Below are positions 8,748 to 17,746 of a stretch of 64,000 nucleotides of DNA, piece by piece. The notes under the pieces are model-generated. The model made no database searches, was not told the origin of the DNA, and saw nothing but the letters and a program-made list of their open reading frames with translations. The stretch lies in contig NZ_JAFEIG010000002.1 of assembly GCF_017495225.1 (NCBI RefSeq), positions 62,001-126,000 of the forward strand, in the 5' to 3' direction. Numbering within the stretch: the first letter of the stretch is position 1; the number at the start of each line of letters is the position of its first letter. This DNA is from Daejeonella sp. GTDB lineage: Bacteria; Bacteroidota; Bacteroidia; Sphingobacteriales; Sphingobacteriaceae. The position numbers were made by a program, and so were the translations under genes.

Positions 8748-9815
8748 TTAAAGCTTTGATGAATTAGATTTTGTAATCAAAACATAGAGGCAAGCAATTA
8801 ATCCCATAATCATCATCCCATAAACTATTGATTTTAAATATCCTGTTCTGTTCTTTAAAAGGGGGAGTTCAGGTTCATCAACTATTTGAAATGTAGGGGT
8901 TTCTTGTAGGAGCAAGGTGCGACTTACCTCCAAATTTTTTACTATCTCTGTATAAATTGATTGTAGCACAGTTTTATCTCTCTGCTTTAATTCGATGTTT
9001 ACATTTTGTGTAACATAGGCAGGATTTTTATCAAGCATAATTTCATTTGCTGCTATGGCCGTATAGGTTTTACGGTTTAATAAGTTTTCGATGCTATCGG
9101 CACGTGCTTGCAAGCGATTAATATTGTTTTTTTGACGCTTGGTCTTTGTTTCAATATAAAAATTGGTTGCCTGATCAATTAATCTTAAAGTAAATAGCTG
9201 CGCAACTTTTTCATTGTGCATGGTTACTGAGGCTTCGAAGAAGCTTAGTTTTTTATCAGTTTTTCCAACGGCAAGTTCTTTTTCTTTGATTCTTAGGATG
9301 ATTACTTGCAGCAAACTATCTTGTAATCTTGAATATGAATCTGGGTTGGCTGGGAAGTTAATGGCTGTACCATTATTATACTTATCGCCCCAGGTCTGAC
9401 TTAATTTTGCTGTTTTAGCGTATTGATCGGCAATGGTGATATTGCTTTTCTCATCATAGGGGCTAAGCAGCGTATTTTTAATCATTTTATTACTTCGAAG
9501 TAATTGCTGAACATTGTCGCCAGCAAGCACTCCTCCTGTTCCAGAAATCCCACCAATATCGAATCCTAATTGCCCGGCAAGTCCAGAAATTAATGATCCG
9601 CTACCACCTTTGGCTTCCTCTACAACAAATGAAAGTTTTGCGGTATAGCTAATTGGTTTTAGCCAAGCATAAACTATTCCGAATACAGCTCCTAAAATAG
9701 AGATAGCTATGATTTTAAATCGAGATTGCCATAAGTAAAGAAAATCTGCCTTTCGTTTTTCAAAGATATCTCTGAATGAAAATTCAGGTTCATATGGGTA
9801 TATTTCCTTACTCAT
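8748..9815 (-). CDS. Wzz/Wzc-like chain-length determinant without a kinase domain
   Basis: 355 residues. A transmembrane segment is seen near residues 33-52, a long periplasmic region is rich in charged helices (about 170-300), and a second transmembrane segment lies near 325-347, ending in a short cytoplasmic tail. This is the polysaccharide co-polymerase layout controlling chain length. A Gly-rich stretch (GGSGSLISGLAGQLGFDIGGISGTGG) sits after the first membrane segment, as in Bacteroidetes homologs. No Walker A or tyrosine-rich tail follows, so this is not a Wzc-type kinase. It starts one base after the stop of the Wza-like gene, so the two are surely co-expressed. Confidence 0.87.
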   Translation of the reverse strand: MSKEIYPYEPEFSFRDIFEKRKADFLYLWQSRFKIIAISILGAVFGIVYAWLKPISYTAKLSFVVEEAKGGSGSLISGLAGQLGFDIGGISGTGGVLAGDNVQQLLRSNKMIKNTLLSPYDEKSNITIADQYAKTAKLSQTWGDKYNNGTAINFPANPDSYSRLQDSLLQVIILRIKEKELAVGKTDKKLSFFEASVTMHNEKVAQLFTLRLIDQATNFYIETKTKRQKNNINRLQARADSIENLLNRKTYTAIAANEIMLDKNPAYVTQNVNIELKQRDKTVLQSIYTEIVKNLEVSRTLLLQETPTFQIVDEPELPLLKNRTGYLKSIVYGMMIMGLIACLYVLITKSNSSKL

Positions 9816-9816
9816 T

Positions 9817-12144
9817 TTATTTATTTAAAATTGCGATAAGTCCGATAAGTGCCGTCACAGCCGATGTGATGCCAGATATTTCGGCAAAGCCGAGTCTGAA
9901 TTTACTATTTGGATTCCTCTTTGGGACAGTAATTGTACTTCCAGGTTTAACTGCAGGATAGGTTCTGAAAAAGAGGAAGTTATTTACTGGCTTGTTCAAG
10001 CCATTTGGATATTGAACATAGGCTCCTTTCATGAAAGCATCTTCCGTTGCTCCACCAGTAGAATTAATGTAGTATTTAAACCTTCGCCCTTGATAACTGA
10101 TGTATTGAGGATTGCTAACGGCACCAGAAACCTTTACAAATGAGATTACTCGAGGCACATATAGACTATCGCCAGGTAGTAAGATCATGCTTTCTCGCGC
10201 TCTTGCATCTAAATTGCTTTTACTTAAATCAAGATCTACTCTAATTCCATTTCTATAAATTTGTGTACTCTCTAAAGAACCGTAAGGGTTAATTCCGCCA
10301 GCTCTTTCTAAGAAATCTAATGCTGTTTCATCACGCTTTTGTACTGCATATTCTCCTGGGAATAAAACTTCACCAGTTACGCTAATATTACCTAGAGGTC
10401 TGAAATTTACGAGTCGCGGAACATTCACATAATCCATTGATTGAAGCTCAATATCTGCCTCAGCTTTATCAATATTTATATTGAATGTTTCTACCAGTTG
10501 ATTTGCTACGCTATCAGATTTGTTTTTTATGATTCTTGATATTTCAATATTATGACCCGCCGCCTGCTCGTTTAGTCCGCCAGACATGGCAATTAAATCC
10601 GAAAGTTTCATCCCTTTACGGAAGAGCACTCTTCCTGGGTTTCTCACATTCCCATTAATAACTACGTACTGATCGCTTATGAATTCAGATATGCTTTGAA
10701 TAACAACAGAATCTTCTCTAAGTAGGGGAATATCTTTTAGTCCTTTAACAATTTCAGAAGGTTTGAAAGAAATTAGTTCTTTATCTAAGTTAGGGAGTGT
10801 TCTTTTGATGTAGGCACTTTCTAAATAGGCGTCTTCTGTTAAGCCTTCGGCTTTTTTCAAGAGTGCTGAAAGGCTAAAGCCGGCACTTAGCTCATAAGTC
10901 CCTGGTCGGTTTACTGCTCCTTGTAAATTAACTCGGTTTGCGTATCTGTTTTGAATTGAGCCAATGTGTATGATATCTCCATTTTTAGGTACAAAATTGC
11001 TGAACAAATTGGCAGGAACATCTTTTACTTCTCTTTCCTTTTCATTTATTTGATCAATTTTAGCAATGCTTTTGTAGGCTATATCTGTAAAACCACCCGC
11101 ATATTGAATTAAGTCATCCAATTGCTCTTCAGCTTTTAGCTCATAAATTGCTGGTCTTTTTACCTCACCTTTAATGGCTACTCTCTTTTTGTAAATAGGG
11201 AAATTGATAACATCTTGATCTTCAAGGCGTATATTTCCTTCCATTAGTCCTTTTTGTAAAAAAGTATAAAAATCGACTGTCTTATAAATTTTGTTATTTC
11301 TGATAATTTCGATATTTCTTAAAGAGCCATTTATTGCTGGTCCGCCTGAATGATAAAGAACATTAAATAGTGTTGCTAAGGAAGTAATTGTATAAGAACC
11401 TGGTGTTTTAACCTCACCTACAAGAGTAACTTTTATTGTTCTTGGGTTTCCTAAATTTATGCTCAGCTGACTTTGACCGCTATTTAATGCGGGATAGACA
11501 GTAACCATTTTCTTTTTTATAATTGATGTTGCTTGCTCAATGGTAAAACCATTTAAAAATACTATGCCAGCATAGGGAATTTGAAGTCTGCCCTCCGGAC
11601 TAATTTTTGTGCGGACGCTACTTTCATTGAGTCCGGTTAGTAAGATGATTAATTCATCTCCTGGACCCAGAATATAGCCTTTTGGAGTTGCAACATTAAA
11701 GTCGGGGTCAAATTTGATGTTTGTTTGGTTAAAGAAATCGGTTCCAAAAATGCTTAAATCAGAAAACTGATCGGTATTTACAGGAGCGATAGCCTTTGGT
11801 TTTTTAACCATATTTAAGGTGTCTCTACTAAAGTCAATATTGTCTTTTTTGTTTATTTCAGAGATTTTAACGCCACCTTTATTGAGTCCAAGCACATTAA
11901 TTCTTTCTTTAAAAAGATTAATTTCTATTGGATCCATACCTTTTTGCTCCAAAAGTTTGTAGGCGTCTTTTTCAGTTAATCCAAGGTCTTCTATTTTTTT
12001 CCATGCCTCTGTAATTTGAGAATCTGAGAGCTGGTTTACTTTAATAGCTTGAAGTTTATCGAGCGATATATTTTGGGCTAAACCTTGTTGAAAGGAAAAG
12101 ATAAGACCAGTTAAAAGTATAATTATTAGAGCTTTGATTCTCAT
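9817..12144 (-). CDS. Wza-like polysaccharide export protein with SLBB repeats
   Basis: 775 residues. A signal peptide ends near FQQGLAQ, followed by a helical segment, the Poly_export domain near 140-230 (GYILGPGDELIILLTGLNES) and then a series of about five or six SLBB domains marked by repeats such as VTLVGEVKTPGSYTI, VAIKGEVKRPAIYEL and VNLQGAVNRPGTYEL. A hydrophobic C-terminal segment (SAVTALIGLIAIL) could be the membrane-inserted helix. Such proteins form the periplasm-spanning or outer-membrane channel for capsule. At roughly twice the length of E. coli Wza it is the multi-SLBB form common in Bacteroidetes. A TATATTTG box on the minus strand (12175-12182) lies about 30 nt upstream. Confidence 0.92.
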   Translation of the reverse strand: MRIKALIIILLTGLIFSFQQGLAQNISLDKLQAIKVNQLSDSQITEAWKKIEDLGLTEKDAYKLLEQKGMDPIEINLFKERINVLGLNKGGVKISEINKKDNIDFSRDTLNMVKKPKAIAPVNTDQFSDLSIFGTDFFNQTNIKFDPDFNVATPKGYILGPGDELIILLTGLNESSVRTKISPEGRLQIPYAGIVFLNGFTIEQATSIIKKKMVTVYPALNSGQSQLSINLGNPRTIKVTLVGEVKTPGSYTITSLATLFNVLYHSGGPAINGSLRNIEIIRNNKIYKTVDFYTFLQKGLMEGNIRLEDQDVINFPIYKKRVAIKGEVKRPAIYELKAEEQLDDLIQYAGGFTDIAYKSIAKIDQINEKEREVKDVPANLFSNFVPKNGDIIHIGSIQNRYANRVNLQGAVNRPGTYELSAGFSLSALLKKAEGLTEDAYLESAYIKRTLPNLDKELISFKPSEIVKGLKDIPLLREDSVVIQSISEFISDQYVVINGNVRNPGRVLFRKGMKLSDLIAMSGGLNEQAAGHNIEISRIIKNKSDSVANQLVETFNINIDKAEADIELQSMDYVNVPRLVNFRPLGNISVTGEVLFPGEYAVQKRDETALDFLERAGGINPYGSLESTQIYRNGIRVDLDLSKSNLDARARESMILLPGDSLYVPRVISFVKVSGAVSNPQYISYQGRRFKYYINSTGGATEDAFMKGAYVQYPNGLNKPVNNFLFFRTYPAVKPGSTITVPKRNPNSKFRLGFAEISGITSAVTALIGLIAILNK

Positions 12145-12241
12145 GCAGACTTTTATAAAATTATAGAAATATTACAAATATAAATATTTAATACAATAAG
12201 CACTCTTGCTTAAATTTAGCAATTAATAACAAACAACAGTT

Positions 12242-13906
12242 TTAAAAGCCGTATGATATTCCAAATCTGAATTCGTTAGGGATAGCCTTGGGTTGAAGAT
12301 TTGGGCGAATAATACCTGCTTGTTTGAAATAAGTGGCTCTTAAATTAAGTTCATTTAATAATTGAAATTTCACTTCAACTAATAATTGTTTTTGAGGAAC
12401 GTAATTATTGGCAAGAAATTTAGGTTGAGGCTCGGCATAATATTGATCTTCGAGGCTTCCATCTTCGCCTTTACGGATATAATCATATTGTACCCGGGTA
12501 CTTAAGCGGGCGATAGGATTATACTTGAACCACAGGGTAAATCGATCTGCATTTTGGCCTATCCAGTCGCCAAGTGTATAATTCTGATTGGTATAATTTT
12601 GTGCCGGGATTAAATTTTGGTAAACAAATGGGTTGATTCTTGCATACTCTGTCCCCAAAGTGAGGTAAGGAATAATAAGATCTGTTATTGATGCGCCAAA
12701 ATTAAAGCCGATTTGATTTCTGTTTTTCTGACTATTAAAAGCTTCAGAGATTCTTATTTCATCAATAAAAAGACTAGAATAAAAATGAGTGTTTTTAATA
12801 TGGTTTCTTGATGAAGCTTGAAAGAAAAACTGACCATTGGAGCCTGAATTTATACGATAACGACTAGAATATTGGTCGTAAGCTTTAAAGAACATCAGCG
12901 GAATGAGGTAACCTGCATCAATTCGATCACTATAAATGATAGATTCACCGATGCTTAATGATAAGCCTTTTGTTGGGAAAAAGTTTAAGCTATGTGTGGC
13001 CATAAATTTATGGACAAATAGTTCTCGCTCAGTCCCATAAATATCGTTTCCTTTGCCGTATGTGCGGTTAGAATCAACAATTGCAGATTGCAGCCAAGCA
13101 TGTGCATAATGAAACTTAAGCCATTTTAATGGTTGATAATCTAGTCGTATAAAGGGGTAAGCCGGTGCTTTATCCGACATTACTATCCTGCCACTTTCTC
13201 CATAGCCCCATAATAAATTATCATGCCCGATACTCATTGAGCCATTTTGCCAAGCATAGGTTATATTTCCTCTGAACTTGGTATAGTTAAGAATTTTAGG
13301 GTTTTTATCGACATTTTCAGTCTTAACTATTCCACCTTCATTATTAAATTGTTTGATGGTGTCGATACCAGTTCCAGTTTCGGTATTATCAGTAAAATAG
13401 GTTTGGAATGAGAAGTTTTTCCCAGCATGTCCCCAAAATTTGAGTCCGTTGCTTTGCTTGATAATGCTCTTTTCTAGTCCCTGTGTAGTTTCTAAGCCGA
13501 TAACTGCATCAGCCCTCAGCAAAAAATCATTTTTTTTAATGGATAGCATTCCCAATCTATTATTGGCATCTTTTTTAAAAAAGTTTGTCTGCTCTTTCAT
13601 TTCAGGCTTAAATTCTGAAAATTCTTGCTCATAAAAAGCGAGTTCCTTTTTTTCGGTGTTAGTGAATTTATGGGAAGAGTCTCTAAGAATGGAGAGGCTT
13701 TGAGAAATATTCTTTCTGCTTAGAGGGAGAATAAAATCTGAAAGCTCAATATATCCTTTTTGTGATTGACGGGTTAGGAAATCATGTATGGGATGTTTGG
13801 GGTTTTCCCAAACAACTTGAGCATTTAGTTCATTAGTATTGGTTACTATCAGAGAAACTAATAGAAAAAAGATAAAAAATAATTGCTTTTTAATGTTAAT
13901 AAGCAT
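12242..13906 (-). CDS. Wzi-like outer-membrane protein, third and most divergent
   Basis: 554 residues with a signal peptide ending near NELNAQ and a C-terminal FRFGISYGF fitting a beta-barrel. The block HDNLLWGYG followed by IVMSDKAPAYPF lines up with NENLWWGPG followed by LIMTNNAPGF in the two wzi-like genes at 1.2-5.2 kb, which is why I place it in or near the Wzi family. The N-terminal 110 residues (HDFLTRQSQKGYIELSD) are different and may be a periplasmic extension. The start overlaps the stop region of the WcaJ-type gene by 11 bp. Its position beside wza and wzz supports a role in surface attachment or export. Confidence 0.75.
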   Translation of the reverse strand: MLINIKKQLFFIFFLLVSLIVTNTNELNAQVVWENPKHPIHDFLTRQSQKGYIELSDFILPLSRKNISQSLSILRDSSHKFTNTEKKELAFYEQEFSEFKPEMKEQTNFFKKDANNRLGMLSIKKNDFLLRADAVIGLETTQGLEKSIIKQSNGLKFWGHAGKNFSFQTYFTDNTETGTGIDTIKQFNNEGGIVKTENVDKNPKILNYTKFRGNITYAWQNGSMSIGHDNLLWGYGESGRIVMSDKAPAYPFIRLDYQPLKWLKFHYAHAWLQSAIVDSNRTYGKGNDIYGTERELFVHKFMATHSLNFFPTKGLSLSIGESIIYSDRIDAGYLIPLMFFKAYDQYSSRYRINSGSNGQFFFQASSRNHIKNTHFYSSLFIDEIRISEAFNSQKNRNQIGFNFGASITDLIIPYLTLGTEYARINPFVYQNLIPAQNYTNQNYTLGDWIGQNADRFTLWFKYNPIARLSTRVQYDYIRKGEDGSLEDQYYAEPQPKFLANNYVPQKQLLVEVKFQLLNELNLRATYFKQAGIIRPNLQPKAIPNEFRFGISYGF

Positions 13907-15293
13907 TTTGATCCCCTTTTATTGTCAGAATGATAGTTTGCAATATAATTTGACAGTCGAGCCAAAATGTCCAGCTGTGGATATAATAAAGATCATAATT
14001 AACTCTCTTTTGCATGGAGCCTGGAGCTGAAGTTTCCCCTCTACATCCATTAACTTGTGCCCAGCCAGTAATTCCTGGTTTTACCAAGTGTCGGAGCATA
14101 TATTTATCTACATGTTGAATGGACGATATATTTAGTGGGGTTACATGTGGTCTGGGACCAACAACAGACATATCGCCTTTAAGAACATTCCAAAATTGTG
14201 GGAGCTCATCGATGTTTAATTCTCTAAAAATTTTCCCTAGAGGGGTGATGCGGCTATCGTTTTTGGTAGCTTGTAAAAAGTCGCCATTTTCATCTGTCTC
14301 CGGACTCCCATGGTGCATTGTTCTAAATTTGTAGCAATTAATTTTCCGATTATTTAGTCCCCATCTTTCTTGTTTAAAAAACACGGGGCCTTTAGAACTT
14401 AGTTTAATTAATAATGCAAAAAAGGGCATGATCCAGATACCGATGAATATGAAAAATGCAATAGAAAATGCGATATCAAAGCTTCTTTTCAGCAATTTAT
14501 TTCCCCATCTATCTTGAGGTAGGGAACGAAAATTGATTACTGGCAATAGCCCTATGGTATTAATGCTGATGTTACTTGATGCATAGAGGTAGAGATCTGG
14601 AATAATTCTTACTCTTTTAGCATGATAATCGCAAGTTTCTATGCAGGCACTAATTTGTTCGTGTTGTGAATTCGGTAAAGCAATAATTACCTCATCTACC
14701 GTTGTTTCGCTTAGTATGGTATTTAAATCACTTATTTTTCCGAGGTATTTGGATCCATTGAGTTTTGTATTTTCATCATCAATAAATCCAATACATTTAT
14801 AGCCATAATAAGTGTGAAGGTTTATGGTATCATAAAAATCTTTTGCTGAGGGTGTAGAACCGACCAATATGATTTTTTCCTGCAAACGTCCGCTATAAAA
14901 TACACTATGCAGATATTTTCTAAAAATATACCTAAATAGAATTGTGAGTATAAAGAGAGTTGGGAAGTAAGTGAACAGAAAGTTATTGCTTAATGTGAGT
15001 GTATTTCTAAAGAAAAAAAGGAAAGAAGTTAGAACAATAGCAAAGAGAATTAAAGTTACTAAAATATAGATTATTTCTTCTGCAAACCTATTGGATCTGA
15101 GGTCTTTAGATAAGCCTGATACCGTTGCTGCGCCGTACCAAGAAATCATTGAAATTAGTATAAAAACGAAAGAATCTTGACTGCTAGTTAGGACTCCATT
15201 GCTAAAATAATCCGCTATCAAAAAAGACAGAATGAGTAGAGGAATATCAATTAAATGTTTAAATCCGTTATAAAGAAAATAAGGTCTCGTCAT
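13896..15293 (-). CDS. WcaJ-type undecaprenyl-phosphate glycosylphosphotransferase
   Basis: 465 residues. Four or five N-terminal membrane segments (1-120) are followed by a Rossmann-like CoA-binding-type region (about 140-240: IILVGSTPSAKDFYDTI) and the Bac_transf catalytic domain (about 270-465) with KRSFDIAFS, YKFRTM, LNIDELPQFWNVL and SVVGPRP. It transfers a sugar-1-phosphate to undecaprenyl phosphate and so starts each repeat unit at the inner membrane. The full-length architecture matches the glucose/galactose type more than the short N-acetylhexosamine type, but substrate is inference. It lies 6 bp after the DUF1972 glycosyltransferase gene, in operon arrangement. Confidence 0.93.
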   Translation of the reverse strand: MTRPYFLYNGFKHLIDIPLLILSFLIADYFSNGVLTSSQDSFVFILISMISWYGAATVSGLSKDLRSNRFAEEIIYILVTLILFAIVLTSFLFFFRNTLTLSNNFLFTYFPTLFILTILFRYIFRKYLHSVFYSGRLQEKIILVGSTPSAKDFYDTINLHTYYGYKCIGFIDDENTKLNGSKYLGKISDLNTILSETTVDEVIIALPNSQHEQISACIETCDYHAKRVRIIPDLYLYASSNISINTIGLLPVINFRSLPQDRWGNKLLKRSFDIAFSIAFFIFIGIWIMPFFALLIKLSSKGPVFFKQERWGLNNRKINCYKFRTMHHGSPETDENGDFLQATKNDSRITPLGKIFRELNIDELPQFWNVLKGDMSVVGPRPHVTPLNISSIQHVDKYMLRHLVKPGITGWAQVNGCRGETSAPGSMQKRVNYDLYYIHSWTFWLDCQIILQTIILTIKGDQNAY

Positions 15294-15299
15294 GGAGAA

Positions 15300-16412
15300 T
15301 TATGCTCGCGTTTTATTAGTAATATTATTCATTGCTAACTGATAAGCCGTTGTAACAGCATCCCAGTTATATTTATCAGTTAATCCAGAGGCGACTTCTT
15401 TTTTAAGTTTTTGCACCAATTCTGGTTTACTTTCAAGTATATTAAAAGCGTAATTTAATGATTTCGTATCCTCATCAAAGAATAGGCCAAGTTCGCCATT
15501 TCTTAGCATTTCTTTATTAAATTTTGTATTTAAAGCAAGTATCGAACAATTATTAGACATGGCTTTTAGCATTGCAGGGTTTGTTCCACCAAATTTATGT
15601 CCATGAATATAAGTAAAACAGTTTTGATATAAGGCCATAAGTTCCTCATTATCTCGAACATAGCCAATAAAATTAACCCTATGGCCTGCATTTTTCTTTA
15701 AAGATTCTGCATAAACATCTTTATAGGGTACATCACCAACTACAACTAGCTTTTTTTGCGAGTTAGACTCTAAATATGCTTTAATAATTAAATCAGCATT
15801 ATTATCGGGTATTAACCGACCCACAATGAGGTAATAATCGTCTGGGAGAATATTAAAACGGCTTAATAGAGAAGAATCAGCTTTTTTAAAGGCTGGTGCA
15901 CCATAGGCAATAACTAAAGAATCTTTTTTAAATTCTTCTAAATACACATCGCGCATTGCCTCGGCATCAGTAATTATCAAATCGTATAATTTTGTAGCAA
16001 GTTTTGCTGCGAAACGAAAGTATAATGCCCCTAAACCTTTCCATTTTGGCCTAAGCCATTCTAATCCATCAACATTAATGATTGTTTTTTTGCCAGTTAT
16101 TTTAGGTATCCATCCCATTGGTCCGGCAGCTAGATTAACCACCAAAATAACATCTACACTACTAAATGTGGCATGTAGAATAGATAAAAAAGAATGAACT
16201 ATTTGATTTAATGATTTAGTTTGAATTGTTGGAATATAATGAAGATGAATGCCATTTATCATTACTGGCTTTTTATCAAAAAGGTCTCGCTGACAGTAAA
16301 TATGTACGTCTACTCCTTTTTTAACTAAACGTTCGCTTAATTCCTTTACAAATGTTTCAAAACCTCCATAAACATAAGGATAGCCGCGCGTGCCAATGAT
16401 AGCTACTTTCAT
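15300..16412 (-). CDS. DUF1972-type family 4 glycosyltransferase
   Basis: 370 residues. The N-terminus VAIIGTRGYPYVYGGFETFV is the hallmark of the DUF1972 branch of GT4 enzymes, often annotated as rhamnosyl- or beta-1,4-glycosyltransferases. The donor-binding region includes YLIVGRLIPDNNADLIIKAY and HGHKFGGTNPAMLKAM. At the second Glu position of the usual E-x7-E motif this protein has Lys, in keeping with the branch, where the motif is relaxed. It is probably the second enzyme acting after the WcaJ-type transferase located 6 bp downstream. Confidence 0.88.
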   Translation of the reverse strand: MKVAIIGTRGYPYVYGGFETFVKELSERLVKKGVDVHIYCQRDLFDKKPVMINGIHLHYIPTIQTKSLNQIVHSFLSILHATFSSVDVILVVNLAAGPMGWIPKITGKKTIINVDGLEWLRPKWKGLGALYFRFAAKLATKLYDLIITDAEAMRDVYLEEFKKDSLVIAYGAPAFKKADSSLLSRFNILPDDYYLIVGRLIPDNNADLIIKAYLESNSQKKLVVVGDVPYKDVYAESLKKNAGHRVNFIGYVRDNEELMALYQNCFTYIHGHKFGGTNPAMLKAMSNNCSILALNTKFNKEMLRNGELGLFFDEDTKSLNYAFNILESKPELVQKLKKEVASGLTDKYNWDAVTTAYQLAMNNITNKTRA

Positions 16413-16582
16413 TCAATTGGTTAAATCACTCTGATGAGGTATTGGTTAAAAGCATCAATGGAATTGTAAACCCATGATTTTTTTGCTATTTTAATTTTTA
16501 ATAATAAATCAAAATCAGCCTATTCTTCAAAAATATTAAATTATTTGTAAAATGTGCGCTTAATAATTCCTTTTGATATTTA

Positions 16583-17746
16583 TTAAAGATTATTAATCAA
16601 AATATCTTGATAGAGGTTTAATATTTTCTTTTTATGGATTTCTAAGGTGAAATTTTGCTCTACTCTTTCGATAGATCTTAATCCAAATATTTGAAGTTGA
16701 TGTTTATTATTTAGAAAATATTCAAGTTTCTCGAGAAGGTCCTTAGAGTTTTGATTTTCAAATAAAAAACCATTCCAAGCGTCAGAAATTTGCTCTGTAG
16801 TGCCTCCTAAATTGGATCCAATAACAGGTAAACCCATACTCATCGCTTCAATAATTACTCCCCCAAATGGTTCAGGTTCGCCTGAAGGCAATACAAAAAC
16901 ATCAAATAATCGATAAAATGGAAGCGGATCATCTAAATGCCCTAAAAAGTGAATGCGATCTTCTAGATTAAATTTTCTAATTAAGTTGTTAAATTCCTCT
17001 TTTTGGGATTCATATCCAGGTACATAGTCTCCAATTAGGATTGCTTGAATATTCCTTCCTGTTTTTTGACTTAATAAGCCAATGGCCTCAATTAAATATT
17101 CTTGGCCTTTTCTTATTAAACGTATTCTTGATGTGCATCCGATAATAAGATCCGCATCTTTTAATTTATTTTCAAGTTCGGCAGAGGGCTGCGCTACTTT
17201 AGGTATCTCTGGGATTTCAAATCCGTTATGAATGGATTGAACGTTTTTGGCCTGTTTAAATTGAATAGCCATTGCTTGGGAAACGCAAACAACTCTATCT
17301 GAAAATCTTGTCATGTATGCAGCGTAAAGCGGCCAAAACTTTTTGAAATCGCCAAACCACTCTCTAATGTGCCAAATATGTTTTTTGCCACTTAATTTTG
17401 CAGCGAGTGCAGGTGCAGGCACTACTCCAGAATTAGTATGGATGATTTTAATATCATATTTTCTAATGGTTTTTGTTAAAAAGATTAAATTTTTAAAAAA
17501 ACGCAGGAGGGTGGGTAAAAGATATTTTATTCTAAATGACTTTCGAGTAAAAATATAAAGGCCATCATAAACTATTATTCTTTCAGCCGAAATTAGCTTA
17601 TTTAAGTTAGTGTATAATTGCCCCATTTCTGGGATTAAAACGAAAACATTATAATTTTCATTTAGAATTTTTGTCAATTTTAGTAATGAACGACTCGCGC
17701 CATACATATCTCCACTATGGCCAACTAAAAGGATATTTTGTTTCAT
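16583..17746 (-). CDS. Family 4 glycosyltransferase (GT-B)
   Basis: 387 residues. The N-terminus ILLVGHSGDMYGASRSLLKL and the C-terminal donor domain with EPFGGVIIEAMSMGLPVIG (E-x7-E near residue 293) are classical GT4. IIHTNSGVVPAPALAAKLSG lies in the acceptor domain. Its ATG overlaps the asnB stop by four bases (ATGA), so translation of the two is likely coupled. A 170-bp AT-rich gap follows before the DUF1972 transferase. Sugar specificity is unknown. Confidence 0.9.
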   Translation of the reverse strand: MKQNILLVGHSGDMYGASRSLLKLTKILNENYNVFVLIPEMGQLYTNLNKLISAERIIVYDGLYIFTRKSFRIKYLLPTLLRFFKNLIFLTKTIRKYDIKIIHTNSGVVPAPALAAKLSGKKHIWHIREWFGDFKKFWPLYAAYMTRFSDRVVCVSQAMAIQFKQAKNVQSIHNGFEIPEIPKVAQPSAELENKLKDADLIIGCTSRIRLIRKGQEYLIEAIGLLSQKTGRNIQAILIGDYVPGYESQKEEFNNLIRKFNLEDRIHFLGHLDDPLPFYRLFDVFVLPSGEPEPFGGVIIEAMSMGLPVIGSNLGGTTEQISDAWNGFLFENQNSKDLLEKLEYFLNNKHQLQIFGLRSIERVEQNFTLEIHKKKILNLYQDILINNL

